DNA of 64,000 bases, from NCBI RefSeq assembly GCF_009602705.1, contig NZ_VSWH01000001.1:2170001-2234000 (forward strand), in the 5' to 3' direction. The position numbers and the translations under genes were made by a program. Below the pieces are notes generated by a model. The model was not told the origin of the DNA. It saw only the letters and a program-made list of their open reading frames with translations, and searched no databases. This DNA comes from Chryseobacterium vaccae. GTDB taxonomy: Bacteria; Bacteroidota; Bacteroidia; Flavobacteriales; Weeksellaceae. Shown one piece after another: positions 1 to 8,572 of this stretch (positions within the stretch are counted from its first letter, which is position 1; every line of letters starts with the position of its first letter).

Positions 1-1
1 G

Positions 2-1357
2 GCTATTCCTATGATCAAAGAGAAAGATAATGCTCTGAAGATCGTTATGGTAACCAAAAGTGAAGAGGAACATATTATGGAAGAGGCTATCGGGTCGCAG
101 ATTGCAGATTATATTCTAAAGCCTGTAAACCCAAACCAGATTCTATTATCATTAAAAAAGAATCTTCAGCAGGAAAATCTGGTGGAGCAAAAAACAATTT
201 TACAGTACCAGCAGGAGTTCAGAAACCTGTCTATGGAACTTTCTTACCTGAGAACCTATCAGGAATGGGCAGAATATTATAAAAAGATATTAAGCTGGGA
301 GATTAAGTTTGATAAGGTAACAGACAATGAATTTGCCGATCTTTTACAGTCTCAGAAAGAGGAGGCTAACATTCAGTTTGCTAAATTCATTGAAAACAAT
401 TACACAGACTGGCTTACTGATTCTGACAAACCCATTATGAGCCACACACTTTTCAAAGAAAAAGTAAAGCCTGAAGTAGAGAAAGAAAAAGTTCTTCTGT
501 TAATGGTGGATAATCTCCGTTATGATCAGTGGAAGGTTATTGAACCTCTGTTTACAAAATATTACAATAAAGTATCAGAAGATTATTATTACAGTATTCT
601 TCCTACAGCAACACAATATGCAAGAAATTCATTCTTTGCCGGGCTGATGCCTTCTGAAATTGAAAAACGTTTTCCGGACAAATGGTTCAATGATAATGAA
701 GAAGGAAATAAAAACGAATTTGAACGTGATTTCTTAGAAGATCAGATGAAACGAATTGGACTGGGCTCTAAGTCTATGAAATATCTTAAAGTCCTGAATG
801 CGGATTTTGAAAGAAAGATCTACGATGATTTTAATCAACATAAAAACAACGACCTTCTGGTGATTGTTTACAATTTCATTGATATTCTTTCTCATGCCAA
901 AACAGATAACCATATTGTAGACCAACTGATCCGTGATGATAAAACATTCAGATCTCTTACCTATAACTGGTTTGAAAATTCTTCTTTGCTGAAGATCGTT
1001 AAATTAGCTGCAGAAAACGGGTATAAACTAGTGATCACTACTGACCACGGAACTGTTTACGTTAAAAAGCCAAGCAAAGTTGTAGGCGACCGTGAGACTT
1101 CTACCAATATCCGTTACAAAACAGGGAAAAGCTTAACGTATGATGACAGCGATGTATGGGCTATCACCAATCCGGAAAAGCTATTCCTTCCTAAAGGAAA
1201 TTTAAGCTCGAAGTATATTTTTGCCAAAAACAATATTTTCCTGGCTTATCCTAAGAATTATAATCACTTTGTGAATTATTATAAAGAGACCTACCAACAT
1301 GGCGGAATATCACTGGAAGAGTGTATTATTCCGATCAGTATTTTAGAACCCAAATAG
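2..1357 (+). CDS. porX: PorX, response regulator with PglZ-type phosphodiesterase domain (5' end cut by window)
   Basis: The open frame is in phase from base 2, so the gene starts left of the window. The first ~50 visible residues are the end of a receiver domain (MVTKSEEEHIMEEAIGS, then ADYILKPVNP with the conserved Lys-Pro). A helical linker follows, then a PglZ/alkaline-phosphatase-like domain with VDNLRYDQW, ILPTATQYARNSFFAG and TTDHGT, the metal- and nucleophile-bearing motifs. In Porphyromonas and Flavobacterium this architecture is PorX, which works with the kinase PorY to control type IX secretion genes and whose PglZ domain is a zinc phosphodiesterase. A strong hairpin terminator follows directly. 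Identity rests on domain order and motifs; the phosphoacceptor Asp lies outside the window. Confidence 0.9.
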   Translation, partial: AIPMIKEKDNALKIVMVTKSEEEHIMEEAIGSQIADYILKPVNPNQILLSLKKNLQQENLVEQKTILQYQQEFRNLSMELSYLRTYQEWAEYYKKILSWEIKFDKVTDNEFADLLQSQKEEANIQFAKFIENNYTDWLTDSDKPIMSHTLFKEKVKPEVEKEKVLLLMVDNLRYDQWKVIEPLFTKYYNKVSEDYYYSILPTATQYARNSFFAGLMPSEIEKRFPDKWFNDNEEGNKNEFERDFLEDQMKRIGLGSKSMKYLKVLNADFERKIYDDFNQHKNNDLLVIVYNFIDILSHAKTDNHIVDQLIRDDKTFRSLTYNWFENSSLLKIVKLAAENGYKLVITTDHGTVYVKKPSKVVGDRETSTNIRYKTGKSLTYDDSDVWAITNPEKLFLPKGNLSSKYIFAKNNIFLAYPKNYNHFVNYYKETYQHGGISLEECIIPISILEPK

Positions 1358-1392
1358 TTTTTTTCATAGTTTATTTAATTTTGGGTCTGAGG

Positions 1393-1430
1393 GCGGAAAA
1401 AAATCGAATGATTTTTTTCCGCTTCTTTTT
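1393..1430 (+). terminator. Intrinsic terminator of porX
   Basis: A 13-bp perfect stem (1393-1405 with 1410-1422), four-base loop GAAT, then a T-rich tail. It is 35 bases after the porX stop. Confidence 0.85.
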
Positions 1431-1463
1431 TTGCCATTACTTTTAATAGTCTGTCAGAGTTCC

Positions 1464-1471
1464 TATCTTAG
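1464..1471 (+). promoter_or_regulatory. Possible -7 element (TATCTTAG) for the YciI remnant/xth
   Basis: Differs by one base from TAnnTTTG, 9 bases before the ATG of the decayed YciI-like gene and about 230 bases before xth. It probably still drives xth. Confidence 0.35.
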
Positions 1472-1480
1472 CAGAAGACA

Positions 1481-1704
1481 ATGTTTATTTTTTCGCTGAC
1501 GTATAAAGTTCCTGAACACAATGATTTTCCGGAAAAATATGATCATTCAGGAGATTTCCCTTCCGGAAGAAAAGAGCCGAGAACAGGTGGTATTATTCTT
1601 TGTAATGCCCTTTTTATATTCATCAGACAGCGGATTATAATATTGTGGAATTTATTCCTTCTAAATATGATGAACATTTTAAATTTTTTATAAAAGACGC
1701 ATGA
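1481..1704 (+). pseudogene. Decayed YciI-like (YCII-related domain) gene
   Basis: The N-terminus MFIFSLTYKVPE and then SGRKEPRTGGIIL resemble the start and middle of small YciI-family proteins (about 90-100 residues). The reading frame continued from the ATG drifts into nonsense after about base 1606. From about 1609 a second frame gives a family-like C-terminus (PFYIHQTADYNIVEFIPSKY, then EHFKFFIKDA) ending in a TGA at 1702-1704 that overlaps the ATG of xth. The parts sit in different frames, and the stretch between the first beta strand and SGRK is shorter than in the family, so I infer at least two internal deletions, one out of frame. YciI proteins are ferredoxin-fold proteins, some with catalytic His-Asp pairs; this copy should be non-functional. 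Confidence 0.7.
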
Positions 1705-2465
1705 AGTTAATTACCTATAATGTCAACGGAATCAGAGCAGCATTTACCAAAGATTTTTTAGGCTGGCTGAAAACCGCTGATCCGGACATCATCTGTATTC
1801 AGGAAAGCAAAGCAGGAAACGACCAGATTGATATTGAAAGTCTTGAAAAATTAGGCTATCACAGTTATTGGCATTCCGCAGTAAGAAAAGGCTATAGTGG
1901 CGTGGGAATTGCGTCCAAAATCAAACCTTCTCATATTGAATACGGATGCGGAATAGAAAGCTATGATAATGAAGGCAGAATTATACGCGCAGATTTTGAC
2001 GGTTACTCTGTTATTTCCGTGTATGTTCCTTCTGCCAGCAATATTGAAAGACTGGATTTTAAAATGCAATTCTGTCATGATTTTCTGGCTTATATCAAGG
2101 AATTAAGAAAAACCATTCCGAATCTTATTATTTCGGGAGATTTTAATATCTGTCATCAGGCGATTGACATTCATGATCCGGTTCGCTTAAAGAATGTTTC
2201 AGGCTTTCTTCCGATGGAAAGGGAATGGATGACCAGTTTTATAGAGGAATGCGAGCTGATTGACAGTTTCAGGTTTTTCAATAATGAACCGGACAATTAC
2301 ACCTGGTGGAGTTACAGGCAAAATGCAAGAGCCAATAATAAGGGCTGGAGACTGGATTATAATTTTGCTACTTATTCTTTAAAAGATAAGCTTTCGCGTG
2401 CTGTGATTTTAAAAGAAGCCGTACACTCTGACCACTGCCCTGCTCTTCTGGAGCTTGATGTATAA
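1701..2465 (+). CDS. xth: Exodeoxyribonuclease III (AP endonuclease family)
   Basis: 254 residues, normal length for the ExoIII/ExoA family of Mg-dependent 3'-5' exonucleases and AP endonucleases of base excision repair. The endonuclease/exonuclease/phosphatase fold motifs are all present: N7 in YNVNG, metal-binding E35 in IQES, D147 and N149 in SGDFN, W-R-L-D-Y near 216-220, and the terminal S243-D244-H245. The start ATG overlaps the stop of the decayed YciI-like gene, which suggests the two were once translationally coupled. A bidirectional hairpin follows. Confidence 0.95.
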   Translation: MKLITYNVNGIRAAFTKDFLGWLKTADPDIICIQESKAGNDQIDIESLEKLGYHSYWHSAVRKGYSGVGIASKIKPSHIEYGCGIESYDNEGRIIRADFDGYSVISVYVPSASNIERLDFKMQFCHDFLAYIKELRKTIPNLIISGDFNICHQAIDIHDPVRLKNVSGFLPMEREWMTSFIEECELIDSFRFFNNEPDNYTWWSYRQNARANNKGWRLDYNFATYSLKDKLSRAVILKEAVHSDHCPALLELDV

Positions 2466-2490
2466 AACAAGGAATAAGGTTACATACAAA

Positions 2491-2513
2491 AAGCCAGCTG
2501 AATCAGCTGGCTT
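2491..2513. terminator. Bidirectional terminator between xth and the RlpA-like gene
   Basis: A 10-bp perfect stem (2491-2500 with 2504-2513) and loop AAT, with an A-run on the left and T-rich sequence on the right. It can serve both converging genes. Confidence 0.8.
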
Positions 2514-2533
2514 TATTAATTTAAATCATAAAT

Positions 2534-2905
2534 TTAGTCGACAATTTCATATTCAACCGGAATTGTACCGTGATCGATATCTCCGATTTCATCGAACGCT
2601 GCTTTAGAAATATCTAAAGCTCTTGACGCATGGAAAGGTCCTCTATCATTAATCTTCACTATTACCTGTTTTCCATTGTTCAAATTGGTAACTCTAACGT
2701 TAGTCCCAAAAGGAAGCGTTCTGTTTGCAGCGGTAAACTTTGAATTATCAAAGATCTCTCCGCTTGCTGTTTTTCTACCATTAAACTTATCGTGGTAGTA
2801 CGATGCATAACTTGTTTTTTTCGCATCTGAGGCATTATTCGTAAATGAATAAACTCCTAAGGTTGAAATCATCATTATGATTACGAGAATGAATCTTTTC
2901 ATCAT
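2534..2905 (-). CDS. Septal ring lytic transglycosylase RlpA-like double-psi beta-barrel protein
   Basis: 123 residues: a signal peptide (hydrophobic residues 4-21) and one RlpA double-psi beta-barrel domain with YASYYHDKFNGRKTASGE, TLPFGTNVRVTNL and INDRGPF. No SPOR domain follows, so this is a minimal secreted form. By alignment to RlpA, the residues at the three catalytic positions are E50, N61 and D87; the usual His is Asn here, so transglycosylase activity is doubtful (inference). Two adjacent ATGs (2905, 2902) are possible starts. A consensus -7 element lies 26 bases upstream. Confidence 0.88.
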   Translation of the reverse strand: MMKRFILVIIMMISTLGVYSFTNNASDAKKTSYASYYHDKFNGRKTASGEIFDNSKFTAANRTLPFGTNVRVTNLNNGKQVIVKINDRGPFHASRALDISKAAFDEIGDIDHGTIPVEYEIVD

Positions 2906-3845
2906 CTTGAATTTTATTGGTTTTGACGGAGCAAAAGTATCAGGAATCTTTTAAAGTCCATAAGCGATTTGTTAAAAACCGTTAACTAAAACCAAAATAT
3001 ATGTTAACAATCTCTGTAACTTCCTATGATTAGGTCTTTTAAACAACACTGTTAAAAAATGTTAAAAAAAATACCAAAACGTTAATTTAATTAACTAATT
3101 CATGCATAATTTCAAAAAACAATATTTTTAAATAGTTGAAAATCAATAATTTATAAAACAGCCGGAAAAGTAAAATAAAAAAATATAAAAAGCACTGATG
3201 CCGATTATGTTAAATTTTAAGTTCATTCATAGGTCTCTCAAAATCTAGGCGAAACAGCATTATCACAAGGGATCAGAGCAGGATAGCCTTTCAAGAGCCT
3301 GTTCTTTTTGACAGTTTTAGGTCTAAATTTAACAGGTTACAACCATTCTATTTTATATATTTAATTCTTTTTCAGGAATATATTCGAATTGGTTCATTTA
3401 AAACTATCGTCATTCTGACCAACTTATTCATCTGCTTATAGATCTTTTTAGGCTGATCAAAGATAATATGTAGGATTAAAATTTCCATCTTATGGTTATA
3501 TATCTTTTAATTGATGCTGTTTAGTCAAAATAGAAACCCAATCAATCCAATTGCTTAGGAAAGTCGGGAGGGGCTCCCTTTTATATAAAGCATTGTTTAG
3601 GAGCTACAAATATCCCATAGCATCAAAATGTGTTTAGATTCCCTAAGTCGTGCTACCGATAACACAGATGCACTAATTTACATCCAATAAAAATGGACTA
3701 TATAAAGTTGGGGCAAATAATTTTTTATTAATCACTAAGAGATCAATAAAGCTGCTTCGCTTCTCTTTGAAATACAGGCTCTTTTTTATTGCTTTGTTAA
3801 GTTTACCCTTACTTAAGAACTACGGTCTAATAACCTCTCTAAAAC
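2906..3845. other. Gene-poor AT-rich interval of about 0.94 kb
   Basis: Apart from the promoter at its left edge I see no coding sequence: every frame is broken and codon patterns are poor. Several GTTAAC/GTTAAA motifs occur near 2972-3080. A short minus-strand frame, 3496-3603, reads protein-like (..PLPTFLSNWIDWVSILTKQ..) and may be a relic of a lost gene or insertion sequence. GGGAG/CTCCC near 3566-3578 is the only GC-rich dyad. Confidence 0.5.
2932..2939 (-). promoter_or_regulatory. -7 promoter element TACTTTTG of the RlpA-like gene
   Basis: Perfect match to Bacteroidota TAnnTTTG on the minus strand, 26 bases before the first ATG. Confidence 0.6.
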
Positions 3846-3876
3846 AAAAAAACCAATGAGCTGCCTCATTGGTTTT
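3846..3876 (-). terminator. Terminator of the secreted-protein pair 4653-5285 / 3898-4629
   Basis: A 10-bp perfect stem (3851-3860 with 3865-3874) with loop CTGC. On the minus strand it is followed by a run of seven T. Confidence 0.85.
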
Positions 3877-3897
3877 TATATATATCATTACTATTGA

Positions 3898-4629
3898 TTA
3901 CTTAGTATACTCTACAATATAATCATAACTTCCTGAAGGATATACTACAGACATACTAGGAGCTCCTGTAACGAAGTTTCCTGTTGTTTTGTCATAAGAA
4001 TATACGCTATTTGCATAAACATTATTCGTTCCTGCCTGGAAAATAGTTATTCTGTATAAGCTTCCTGTAGATGGGATTACAATAGCTCCTGACGGGAAAG
4101 TAGGTGCTGTTGATGTTCCGTTAGCACTAAATGTACCTTTTCTTGCATATACCGGAGATGCAGCAATTGAAGTATTGGTTAACGTTTCAGCTGTAGTGAT
4201 ATTCACTTTCGGATCTCCTGCGATTGGTAACCATCTCCCTGTTGAAGTCGCATAGCTGTTAGCTGCGCCACCCGTAGGATTAGAGAAATAATAGTATCCA
4301 GGAGTAACAGCCTGTCCTCCAACACCAGAACCTGAACTAGGAGTATTACCTGTAGCAGAGTTATACACAATCATCCCATCATAAGCAGTAGGGAAAACTC
4401 CAGCATTTGTTGTTTGGGTAGTAAATACAAACGTTGTAAGGTTTGTTCTAGGGAAAACAATTCCTTTACCATTACCCACAGAACCATTAAATAAAGGAGC
4501 AGACGCATCCAAGAATGCAGATTGTCCAGGAATAGTATTGCTAATTACGTTATTCGATTTAATCTGAGCAAAAGAACTTGCAGATGCAACGATTGCTGAG
4601 AACAATATGGTTTTAATATATAGTTTCAT
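3898..4629 (-). CDS. Secreted protein of unknown function
   Basis: 243 residues with a Sec signal peptide (cleavage likely after SSFAQ). The mature part is rich in Gly, Ser, Thr, Ala and Asn, with GKGIVFPRTNLTTF, GMIVYNSATG and a GYYYFSNP...RWLPIAG segment. That layout matches the many Bacteroidota cell-surface proteins that begin with VGIN..P/ALDV and continue with LPR and G-IVYN. I do not recognise a catalytic motif, a T9SS C-terminal domain or a lipobox. It is the second gene of a pair, 23 bases after 4653-5285, and a terminator follows it. Role unknown; a beta-rich structural or surface protein is the best guess. Confidence 0.75.
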   Translation of the reverse strand: MKLYIKTILFSAIVASASSFAQIKSNNVISNTIPGQSAFLDASAPLFNGSVGNGKGIVFPRTNLTTFVFTTQTTNAGVFPTAYDGMIVYNSATGNTPSSGSGVGGQAVTPGYYYFSNPTGGAANSYATSTGRWLPIAGDPKVNITTAETLTNTSIAASPVYARKGTFSANGTSTAPTFPSGAIVIPSTGSLYRITIFQAGTNNVYANSVYSYDKTTGNFVTGAPSMSVVYPSGSYDYIVEYTK

Positions 4630-4652
4630 AATGTGTCCTTATTTTAAATTAA

Positions 4653-5285
4653 TTATAATGAATTTAAGCTGTACCAGTTATTTCCATCACAAATATATTC
4701 CATAGCAACTCCGTTACCAAGAGGGGCTCCGGCAGATGTAGAATGAATTCCGGTTACACTAAATCCTGTACCATCAGACACAGCATTGATAAACATAATA
4801 CTTTTTCCATTTGTCTTTGTAAGCGTAGACAGATCAAATGTAGTATTACTGGTTACTACAATAGCATTACCTAAATCAGCATCAGAAATTGTATTTCCTG
4901 TTTGTGTTCTTACAGTTCTACCTGTTGGCACAACTGCTCCACCACCGATAGGTTTCCATTCAGGAACTACATTATCGAAGTAGTAAAATCCAGCACCAGT
5001 AATTTTAGCTCTTCTTGAACCTGATCCTGTTCCTGAAGTAATGTAAACAATTGCTCCGTTCTGAGCAGACGCGTAAGTACCGGATGTGTCATCTTTTGCA
5101 GCAAGTTCTGCAGCAGTCATTCGGGGAACTAATAATGCATCGGGTCTAGAATTATCTGCAGTATTGGCTGCTACATCCAATGTTGCTGAAGGTGTGGTGG
5201 TATTAATACCTACACGGCCCTGCTGTGCTTGGGAAAACGCCGAAAGGCAAACGAGCATTGTCGCTGTTAATAAAAATTTTTTCAT
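4653..5285 (-). CDS. Secreted protein with VGINTTTP...LDV N-terminal motif
   Basis: 210 residues. Signal peptide MKKFLLTATMLVCLSAFSQA, then RVGINTTTPSATLDVAA, LLVPRM, GAIVYIT and GFYYFDNVVPEWKPIGGG, the usual order of elements in this Bacteroidota surface-protein class. The second half (residues ~115-210) resembles the simple beta-strand tails of phage-fibre-like proteins (FDLSTLTKTNGKSIMFIN, then GNNWYSLNSL), by impression only. It probably forms an operon with 3898-4629. No enzyme motif is visible. Confidence 0.75.
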   Translation of the reverse strand: MKKFLLTATMLVCLSAFSQAQQGRVGINTTTPSATLDVAANTADNSRPDALLVPRMTAAELAAKDDTSGTYASAQNGAIVYITSGTGSGSRRAKITGAGFYYFDNVVPEWKPIGGGAVVPTGRTVRTQTGNTISDADLGNAIVVTSNTTFDLSTLTKTNGKSIMFINAVSDGTGFSVTGIHSTSAGAPLGNGVAMEYICDGNNWYSLNSL

Positions 5286-5657
5286 AAGTTTTTAAAGATT
5301 TTAATTACATTATTTTCCATCAATATTTCCAAATGGAAGATGCATCCCAACTTGTGCCCAACGTCTAGCCTGTTTAACAATTACTTTAACTAACTGTATA
5401 TCAACCTATATTATGAGTTACCGTATGAAAGCATTTGATTTTAAAATATTGCTTTATTGCGCAAATTTAAGACATAATTTTCTAATTTATACATTTTATA
5501 TAAAAAAAATAAATTATATATCTATCAAACAAGTACAATTTACTATAAAACAACAAATTACAAGAATTAAGTATAAATTTAAGTATGTTAAATTTTATTA
5601 ATCTTTTAAGTAATTGAGCAATTGATTATTTTTCCTAAAGTATTATATTTTAATTAA
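5286..5657. other. AT-rich interval upstream of 4653-5285
   Basis: No convincing gene. On the minus strand TAAATTTG (5462-5469) matches TAnnTTTG and could start a leader of about 170 bases for the secreted-protein pair. No terminator hairpin is visible for rimO. Confidence 0.4.
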
Positions 5658-6959
5658 TTAAATAAGTTCTCCGTAGAGGTCAAATTCTTCCGCAGAAGTT
5701 ATTTTTACCATCGCAAATTCACCTATAGAAATATAAGTATCTTCTGCAGAAACCAGAACTGTATTATCTACATCAGGAGAGTCATATTCTGTTCTTCCAA
5801 TGAAATAGTTTCCTTCTTTTCTGTCAAAAATACATTTAAAGGTTTTTCCTATTTTTTCCTGATTTTTTTCCCAAGAAATCTGTGACTGAACTTCCATGAT
5901 TTCTTCTACGCGCGCTTCTTTTACTTCCTGTGGAATATCATCCTCCAGCACATAAGCACCCGTATTTTCTTCATGGGAGTAGGTAAAACATCCAAGTCTG
6001 TCAAATTTTTGTTCTTTTACCCAATCTTTCAGCTCCTGGAATCTTTCTTCTGTTTCTCCGGGGTATCCTACGATCAATGTTGTTCTGATCGCCATATCCG
6101 GAACTTTTTCTCTGAATTTTGCTAAAAGAGCATTCGTTTTTTCATGGGTCGTTCCTCTTTTCATAGACTTCAATAAATCAGAATTGATATGCTGAAGAGG
6201 AATGTCGATATAATTGCAGACTTTAGGTTCTTCGCGGATGATATCCAGAACATCTTCAGGGAATCCGCTAGGGAAAGCATAATGCAAACGAATCCATTCG
6301 ATACCTTCTACTTTCACCAATTCTTTTAAAAGATCTCCAAGTGCGCGTTTTTTGTAAATATCCAATCCGTAATAGGTAAGATCCTGAGCGATAAGAATCA
6401 ATTCTTTTGTTCCTTTTTTAGCCAGTTTTTGAGCTTCTGTTACCAGCTTTTCTATTGGTGTAGAAACGTGACCACCTCTCATCAAAGGAATAGCACAGAA
6501 TGAACAAGGTCTGTCACAACCTTCTGAAATCTTAAGATAGGCATAATGTTTCGGAGTAGTTGTTAGCCTCTCTCCTACCAGCTCGTGCTTGTAATCTGCA
6601 CCAAGGTGCTTCAGTAATATTGGAAGATCTCTTGTTCCGAAATACTGGTCTACATCAGGAATTTCTCTGATAAGATCCGGTTTGTATCTTTCGGAAAGGC
6701 ATCCTGTTACAAAAACTTTTTCAACTTCACCTCTGTTTTTGGCTTCTACATAATCAAGAATAGTATTAATTGATTCTTCTTTTGCATTATCAATAAATCC
6801 ACATGTATTGATTACCACGATATCTCCGCGATCTTCATGTACCACCTCTTTCCCATTGGCTTTCAGCTGGCTCATTAAAACTTCAGAATCATATACATTC
6901 TTGGAACATCCAAGTGTAACCACATTGATTTTCTTCTTCCCTACAGATTTTGTGCGCAT
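5658..6959 (-). CDS. rimO: Ribosomal protein S12 methylthiotransferase RimO
   Basis: 433 residues from the ATG at 6959. The enzyme adds a methylthio group to an aspartate of ribosomal protein S12. The N-terminal MTTase domain has C18 (TLGCSKN), C53 (NTCGF) and C87 (VTGCLSE). The radical-SAM cluster is C148-x3-C152-x2-C155 (CDRPCSFC). A TRAM domain occupies the last ~65 residues. A longer in-frame start at 7046 is unlikely, because a consensus -7 element (6979-6986) lies inside that extension, 19 bases before the ATG used here. Confidence 0.95.
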   Translation of the reverse strand: MRTKSVGKKKINVVTLGCSKNVYDSEVLMSQLKANGKEVVHEDRGDIVVINTCGFIDNAKEESINTILDYVEAKNRGEVEKVFVTGCLSERYKPDLIREIPDVDQYFGTRDLPILLKHLGADYKHELVGERLTTTPKHYAYLKISEGCDRPCSFCAIPLMRGGHVSTPIEKLVTEAQKLAKKGTKELILIAQDLTYYGLDIYKKRALGDLLKELVKVEGIEWIRLHYAFPSGFPEDVLDIIREEPKVCNYIDIPLQHINSDLLKSMKRGTTHEKTNALLAKFREKVPDMAIRTTLIVGYPGETEERFQELKDWVKEQKFDRLGCFTYSHEENTGAYVLEDDIPQEVKEARVEEIMEVQSQISWEKNQEKIGKTFKCIFDRKEGNYFIGRTEYDSPDVDNTVLVSAEDTYISIGEFAMVKITSAEEFDLYGELI

Positions 6960-6978
6960 CTTTTTGATTTTGAGTGTG

Positions 6979-6986
6979 CAAAGATA
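6979..6986 (-). promoter_or_regulatory. -7 promoter element TATCTTTG of rimO
   Basis: Perfect TAnnTTTG on the minus strand, 19 bases before the rimO ATG. It decides the rimO start. Confidence 0.65.
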
Positions 6987-7008
6987 CGAAATATTAAAGG
7001 AGTATTGA

Positions 7009-7041
7009 TTAAAAAATAAAAACCACCTCAGGGAGATGGTT
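7009..7041 (-). terminator. Terminator of the polysaccharide operon
   Basis: Stem 7021-7028 with 7034-7041 (one G-U pair), followed on the minus strand by a T-rich tail. It lies 13 bases beyond the rfbC stop and marks the 3' end of the capsule cluster. Confidence 0.8.
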
Positions 7042-7054
7042 TTCAATATTATAT

Positions 7055-7600
7055 CTAGAAGTTACCTTCAGCGAAAAGGGGCAAAGTTTTGTCTTTTTCT
7101 GAAAGTTGTACTACCTCTAAAGGTAATTTCCAGTCGATGTTCAGTTCCGGATCATTCCAGATTACGCTTCCTTCCGATTCTTTATGATAAAAATTATCAC
7201 ATTTATAAGAAAAAATGGCTGTTTCGCTTAATACGGAGAATCCATGAGCAAAGCCTCTCGGAACATACAGCTGAAGTTTATTTTCGGGAGTAAGTTCTAC
7301 TCCAAACCATTTCCCGAAGGTAGGGGAATCTCTGCGAAGATCAACAGCTACATCAAAAACTTTTCCTTCAAGACATGATACCAGCTTAGCCTGTGCATGC
7401 TCGCCTTTCTGTAAATGTAAGCCTCTTAATACACCATAAGAAGATTTTGAGATATTGTCCTGAACAAAATGTCCGTTCATTCCGGTAAGTTCTTCAAATT
7501 TCTTTTCGTTGTATTTTTCAAAGAAGTAGCCTCTTTCATCTTCAAAAATTGTAGGTTCGATGATGTAACAATCTTTTAAGGGAGTTTCTTTTATTTTCAT
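7055..7600 (-). CDS. rfbC: dTDP-4-dehydrorhamnose 3,5-epimerase (RmlC/RfbC family)
   Basis: 181 residues, normal length. Cupin-fold epimerase with FEDERGYFFEKYN, the catalytic His motif YGVLRGLHLQ, DLRRDSPTFGKW and VPRGFAHGFSVLS. The family double-epimerises dTDP-4-keto-6-deoxyglucose on the way to dTDP-L-rhamnose. No rmlA, rmlB or rmlD lies in this window, so the partners are either elsewhere or this copy acts on another keto-sugar. Last gene of the polysaccharide operon. Confidence 0.92.
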   Translation of the reverse strand: MKIKETPLKDCYIIEPTIFEDERGYFFEKYNEKKFEELTGMNGHFVQDNISKSSYGVLRGLHLQKGEHAQAKLVSCLEGKVFDVAVDLRRDSPTFGKWFGVELTPENKLQLYVPRGFAHGFSVLSETAIFSYKCDNFYHKESEGSVIWNDPELNIDWKLPLEVVQLSEKDKTLPLFAEGNF

Positions 7601-7609
7601 TTTTTATCT

Positions 7610-8572
7610 CTATAAATTATATTCTTTTTTTAAGCTCCATTTTAATCCCAAATAGAGTGTTCCTGCCGGGATAAATATAATCAAAATAACCGCCCAAACC
7701 GGAAGTTCTGAATGAATTAAAAATATATTAACAATCAGCTGAGCTACAGCATACACTGTACTTACCAATAAATGTGAAATTTTTTTCTCGTTGGCAAACA
7801 GCTGATAAAGGTGTCTTCTATGGGCTTCAAAAATATTTTCTTTTAACAGGATTCTTTCAATGATTGTGAGAACGACTTCCATTCCGTAGATGGCCAGCAG
7901 CAGGATGAATTTGTATTCTCCGGTTCTCATGATCAGAAGAGCAATAAGGCCTATGACCCAAAAACCAATTCCCATACTTCCTACATCTCCCGCAAAACAT
8001 TTGGCTTTTTTCCTAAAATTGAAGAACAGAAATACCAGGCAGGCTAAAACAGGATATATAATAAAATCATTATCTGTGAACTGAATCACCTCCTGATTGA
8101 TATAAGCCAGGGAAGCCAAGGTAACAAGGCTATACATCCCGGTCATTCCATTAATTCCGTCCATAAAATTGTATGCGTTCAGGGTACCGATTATAATTAT
8201 AAATAATACCGGCCATACCCAAAAAGGCATCAAAGTAAATGCTCCTGTGAAATATAGCAACAGGATCACCGAAATAAAATGAACAAGCAATCTTATTTTA
8301 TTCGATAATGTTCTGATGTCATCAATGAAGCTTATGGTACATATTGCAAGAAGACCAAGACCGAATGACCAGTAATTTTCAATCGCTGAATTCAAATTAA
8401 ATAAACAGAAAACAATGAATGCAACAGGAAAGATAATTCCCCCACCTCTTAAAGTAATCTGAGTATGGGCACTTCTGTGGTTTGGTTTGTCTATAATGTT
8501 GTATTTATCGGCTATTTTGAAGTAGATCAAAATTGAGATAAATAAGATCAGGGTGACGAGTATATATTCCAT
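7610..8572 (-). CDS. Polyprenyl-phosphate HexNAc-1-phosphate transferase (WbpL/WecA/MraY family)
   Basis: 320 residues with about ten membrane segments. Family motifs in order: DKPNHRSAH (cytoplasmic loop 1), RGGGI, FIDDIRTLSNKIR (the Asp-Asp pair), NAYNFMDGINGM, CFAGDVGSMG and EAHRRHLYQ. Such enzymes start surface glycan repeat units by moving a sugar 1-phosphate from a UDP-sugar to undecaprenyl phosphate. Its stop shares a base with the start of the reductase/epimerase 8572-9477. That pairing, plus the WbpM homologue in the cluster, recalls the Pseudomonas WbpV-WbpL-WbpM trio and suggests QuiNAc-1-P or a similar sugar as substrate (inference). Confidence 0.9.
   Translation of the reverse strand: MEYILVTLILFISILIYFKIADKYNIIDKPNHRSAHTQITLRGGGIIFPVAFIVFCLFNLNSAIENYWSFGLGLLAICTISFIDDIRTLSNKIRLLVHFISVILLLYFTGAFTLMPFWVWPVLFIIIIGTLNAYNFMDGINGMTGMYSLVTLASLAYINQEVIQFTDNDFIIYPVLACLVFLFFNFRKKAKCFAGDVGSMGIGFWVIGLIALLIMRTGEYKFILLLAIYGMEVVLTIIERILLKENIFEAHRRHLYQLFANEKKISHLLVSTVYAVAQLIVNIFLIHSELPVWAVILIIFIPAGTLYLGLKWSLKKEYNL

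Noticed and set aside
5413..5601. 62-codon plus-strand frame
   Set aside because: Low-complexity, AT-driven residues (Lys, Ile, Tyr, Phe), no family likeness; likely chance.
6960..7046. 29-residue N-terminal extension of rimO
   Set aside because: It contains the rimO -7 element and overlaps the terminator of the capsule operon; the extension has no family similarity.
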